NCBI RefSeq assembly: GCF_023544445.1
Contig: NZ_JALPVJ010000003.1
Span: 1 to 64,000 of the forward strand
Direction of reading: 5' to 3'
Origin: Actinoplanes sp. M2I2
GTDB taxonomy: Bacteria > Actinomycetota > Actinomycetes > Mycobacteriales > Micromonosporaceae
DNA length: 64,000 nucleotides
Shown: piece after piece, positions 62,280 to 64,000 of the stretch
Layout: each line of letters starts with the position of its first letter
Numbering within the stretch: position 1 is the first letter of the stretch
Position numbers and translations under genes: made by a program
The notes under the pieces: generated by a model
Database searches by the model: none
The model's input: only the letters and a program-made list of their open reading frames with translations
Told to the model about the DNA's origin: nothing

Positions 62280-64000
62280 CGGTCGCCACTCCCCCGCGAG
62301 TTGTCGCCCACCAGCGCGAGGAAGGCGTCCTCGAGCCTCCGCCGCGGCACCACCCGGTCGACCCCGACACCGGCCCGGACCAGCGAGGCCACCACCTCGG
62401 AGCGCGGCGTGCCGTTCATGTCGACGATCAGCCCGGACGCGCCGTCCGGCAGCACCGAACGCACGCCCAGCTCGTCCAGCACCCGCTCGGCGGCCGGCAC
62501 GTCGGACACCTCGAGCTGCACCGACGGCGAGTCGCCGACGATGTCCTCGACCGGGCCGGACGCGACGATGCGGCCCTTGTTGACCACGACGGCGTGCGTG
62601 CACGTCTGCTCGACCTCGGCGAGCAGGTGGCTGGAGACCAGCACCGCCCGGCCGTCGGTGGCGTACCGCTTGAGCACCCGGCGCATCTCGGCGATCTGCG
62701 GCGGGTCGAGGCCGTCCGTCGGCTCGTCCAGCACCAGCAGCTCGGGCAGGCCGAGCATGGCCTGGGCGATGGCCAGCCGCTGCCGCATGCCGTGGCTGTA
62801 TTTCTTGGTGCGCCGGTGGACCGAGTCGCCCAGCCCGGCGATCTCCAGCGCCTCGTCGAAGCGCGCGTCGGCCCACGGCCGGCCGGTCGCCTTCCAGTAC
62901 GCGTGCAGGTTTTCCAGCCCGGTCAGGTGGGGCAGGAAACCCGGCCCCTCGACCAGCGCGCCGACCCGCGACAGCACCGGGGCGCCGGGCACCAGCCGGT
63001 GGCCGAACACCAGCGCTTCGCCCGCGGTCGGCATGGTCAGGCCCATCAGCACCCGCAGCGTGGTGGTCTTGCCGGCGCCGTTCGGGCCGAGCAGGCCCAC
63101 CACCTGGCCCCGCTCGACGGTGAAGCTGATCTCCTCCACGGCGACGAACCCGTCCGCGTACGCCTTGCGCAGCCCGCTGACCACCAACGGCGTACCCGCG
63201 TACTCGGGCCGGGTCGGGGTCTCGTGCCGTCGCATCCGGCGCCGCCGCACGAGCAGCAGCACGACGAGGCCGACCACGATCGCGGCGAGCAGACCGGCCA
63301 GCACGTAACGCCAGACGGTCTGCGGGTTGGCGATCGGCGTGCCCACCACGGTCGGCAGCTCGAGGGCCGGAGCCACCTGCACCGTGTAGGTGGCCGGCTG
63401 CTCCGGGGACAGGAAGGCCTGGTCGGTGGTGGCGACCACGACGCGTACGGTGTGGCCGGCCTCGATCCGGCGGACGATCGCCGGCAGCCGGACCGTGCGC
63501 TCCGGAGCGTCGTCGATCGACGCCGGCAGGCCGGTCAGGCGCACCGGCGCGACCAGGCCCGCGGTCAACGTCGGCGCCCCCGCCTGGTCGACGTCGTAGA
63601 GCTTGACGAACAGCGTCGCCTCCCCGGTCGGCGACGCGGCGCGCAGCCGGACGGTGGGCGACCCGGCGAGGTCGATCGCCGAGCCCACCGGCCGGCTCTC
63701 GAACCTCGCGTACTGCCCGGGGATGTCGGCCGCGACGCCGGCCAGCAGCGTGCTCAACTGCCCCCCGGTGCCCGGCAGCGACGAGATCGCGCCGGGGTTG
63801 CCGTTCGGCGGGTTGGCGATCGGCTGGGCCGGGCCGGCCAGTTCCACCCGGGTGCTTCCGGTCCCGCTCAGACCCGGGTACGTGCCGGTCGAGTACCCGT
63901 TCGTGACGAGCCCCCGGTCGAGCGCGCTGAAGCCGGCCACCCGCGAGTAGGTGAAGCTGCCCGACGGCGCGTCGCCCGCGCCCTTGACGTAGTGGTCGAG
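62276..64000 (-). CDS. Fusion of CocE/NonD-type hydrolase and ABC transporter ATPase (partial at the right edge)
   Basis: The gene enters from the right edge with DHYVKGAGDAPSG, the linker following the catalytic fold in CocE/X-Pro peptidase-type hydrolases. It continues with a jelly-roll-like C-terminal domain (LFVKLYDVDQAG, VRLPAIVRRIEAGHTVRVVVATTDQAFLSP). One transmembrane helix (YVLAGLLAAIVVGLVVLLLV) comes next, and then a complete ABC ATPase (Walker A GPNGAGKTTTLR, signature YSHGMRQR, Walker B LLVLDEPTDGLDP). At least 574 residues are visible. The permease gene follows with an ATGA overlap. The hydrolase active site lies beyond the window. Topology implies an extracytoplasmic hydrolase. 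Confidence 0.85.
   Translation of the reverse strand, partial: LDHYVKGAGDAPSGSFTYSRVAGFSALDRGLVTNGYSTGTYPGLSGTGSTRVELAGPAQPIANPPNGNPGAISSLPGTGGQLSTLLAGVAADIPGQYARFESRPVGSAIDLAGSPTVRLRAASPTGEATLFVKLYDVDQAGAPTLTAGLVAPVRLTGLPASIDDAPERTVRLPAIVRRIEAGHTVRVVVATTDQAFLSPEQPATYTVQVAPALELPTVVGTPIANPQTVWRYVLAGLLAAIVVGLVVLLLVRRRRMRRHETPTRPEYAGTPLVVSGLRKAYADGFVAVEEISFTVERGQVVGLLGPNGAGKTTTLRVLMGLTMPTAGEALVFGHRLVPGAPVLSRVGALVEGPGFLPHLTGLENLHAYWKATGRPWADARFDEALEIAGLGDSVHRRTKKYSHGMRQRLAIAQAMLGLPELLVLDEPTDGLDPPQIAEMRRVLKRYATDGRAVLVSSHLLAEVEQTCTHAVVVNKGRIVASGPVEDIVGDSPSVQLEVSDVPAAERVLDELGVRSVLPDGASGLIVDMNGTPRSEVVASLVRAGVGVDRVVPRRRLEDAFLALVGDNSRGSGDR

Overview
The window is high-GC actinobacterial chromosome, most likely from a zoospore-forming Micromonosporaceae such as Actinoplanes. 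The evidence is the GC-rich codon use, mycothiol genes (mshD and a mycothiol-dependent isomerase-type protein), a chemotaxis operon, and a LAKTG sorting signal of the sortase E type. Many genes also appear leaderless, with a TANNNT-like -10 box 6-8 nt before the start codon. No tRNA, rRNA, insertion sequence, prophage or CRISPR array was found.

Region by region. 1-5.0 kb: a minus-strand chemotaxis operon (OmpR-type regulator, cheA, cheW, an unrecognised 290-aa protein, cheB running off the left edge). 5.4-10.3 kb: a secreted CAP-domain protein, murB, an isomerase-family protein, and a GH1 beta-glucosidase with its LacI regulator and operator. 10.3-17.2 kb: an EI24 membrane protein ending in a repeat array, two exported proteins, a hydrolase, a DUF2516/HBHA-like/XRE group, and an asparaginase/BKACE pair. 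17.2-24.6 kb: YgfZ, a Nur-like Fur regulator, a nitrobindin-like protein with a 34-aa upstream ORF, DsrE, a DinG/Nudix operon and an ECF41 sigma factor. 24.7-28.8 kb: a degenerate PLC/GDPD-like protein, a PhoU-like protein, the Pit transporter and a Fic protein. 28.8-40.3 kb: an oxidoreductase, a Nudix protein, pstSCAB behind a PHO box, mshD, glnR, an LmeA-like protein, and a sulfurtransferase operon behind a polycysteine leader peptide. 40.4-49.2 kb: an AI-2E transporter-family protein, a GroES-like protein, PrsW with a long repeat tail, a FUSC protein, a DnaA-box palindrome, an HD protein, DUF4031 and glpD. 49.3-56.7 kb: a 1784-residue surface protein and CIRCE-controlled groEL. 56.7-64 kb: membrane protein, acetyltransferases, a mini-metalloprotease-like protein, thrC behind a SAM-I riboswitch, and an ABC exporter whose ATPase is fused to a CocE-type hydrolase (cut by the right edge).

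How the genes work together. Phosphate handling is concentrated here: low-affinity Pit with its PhoU-like partner, and high-affinity PstSCAB under a PHO box. Sulfur and thiol metabolism is represented by the Cys-attenuated sulfurtransferase operon, mshD and the SAM riboswitch. The order Fur/FABP ... pit ... pst-mshD-glnR-DUF2993-sulfurtransferase-sseC resembles, from memory, conserved blocks of Mycobacterium and Streptomyces chromosomes, so most of the window is probably core genome. The clearest candidate for acquired DNA is the fic gene, whose upstream region is unusually AT-rich.

No wholly new multi-gene system stands out. The most unusual items are the CocE-ABC fusion, the orphan protein inside the che operon, the degenerate PLC-like protein beside pit, the perfect DnaA-box palindrome, the start-codon hairpin of one acetyltransferase, and repeat arrays that run into the 3' ends of three genes.
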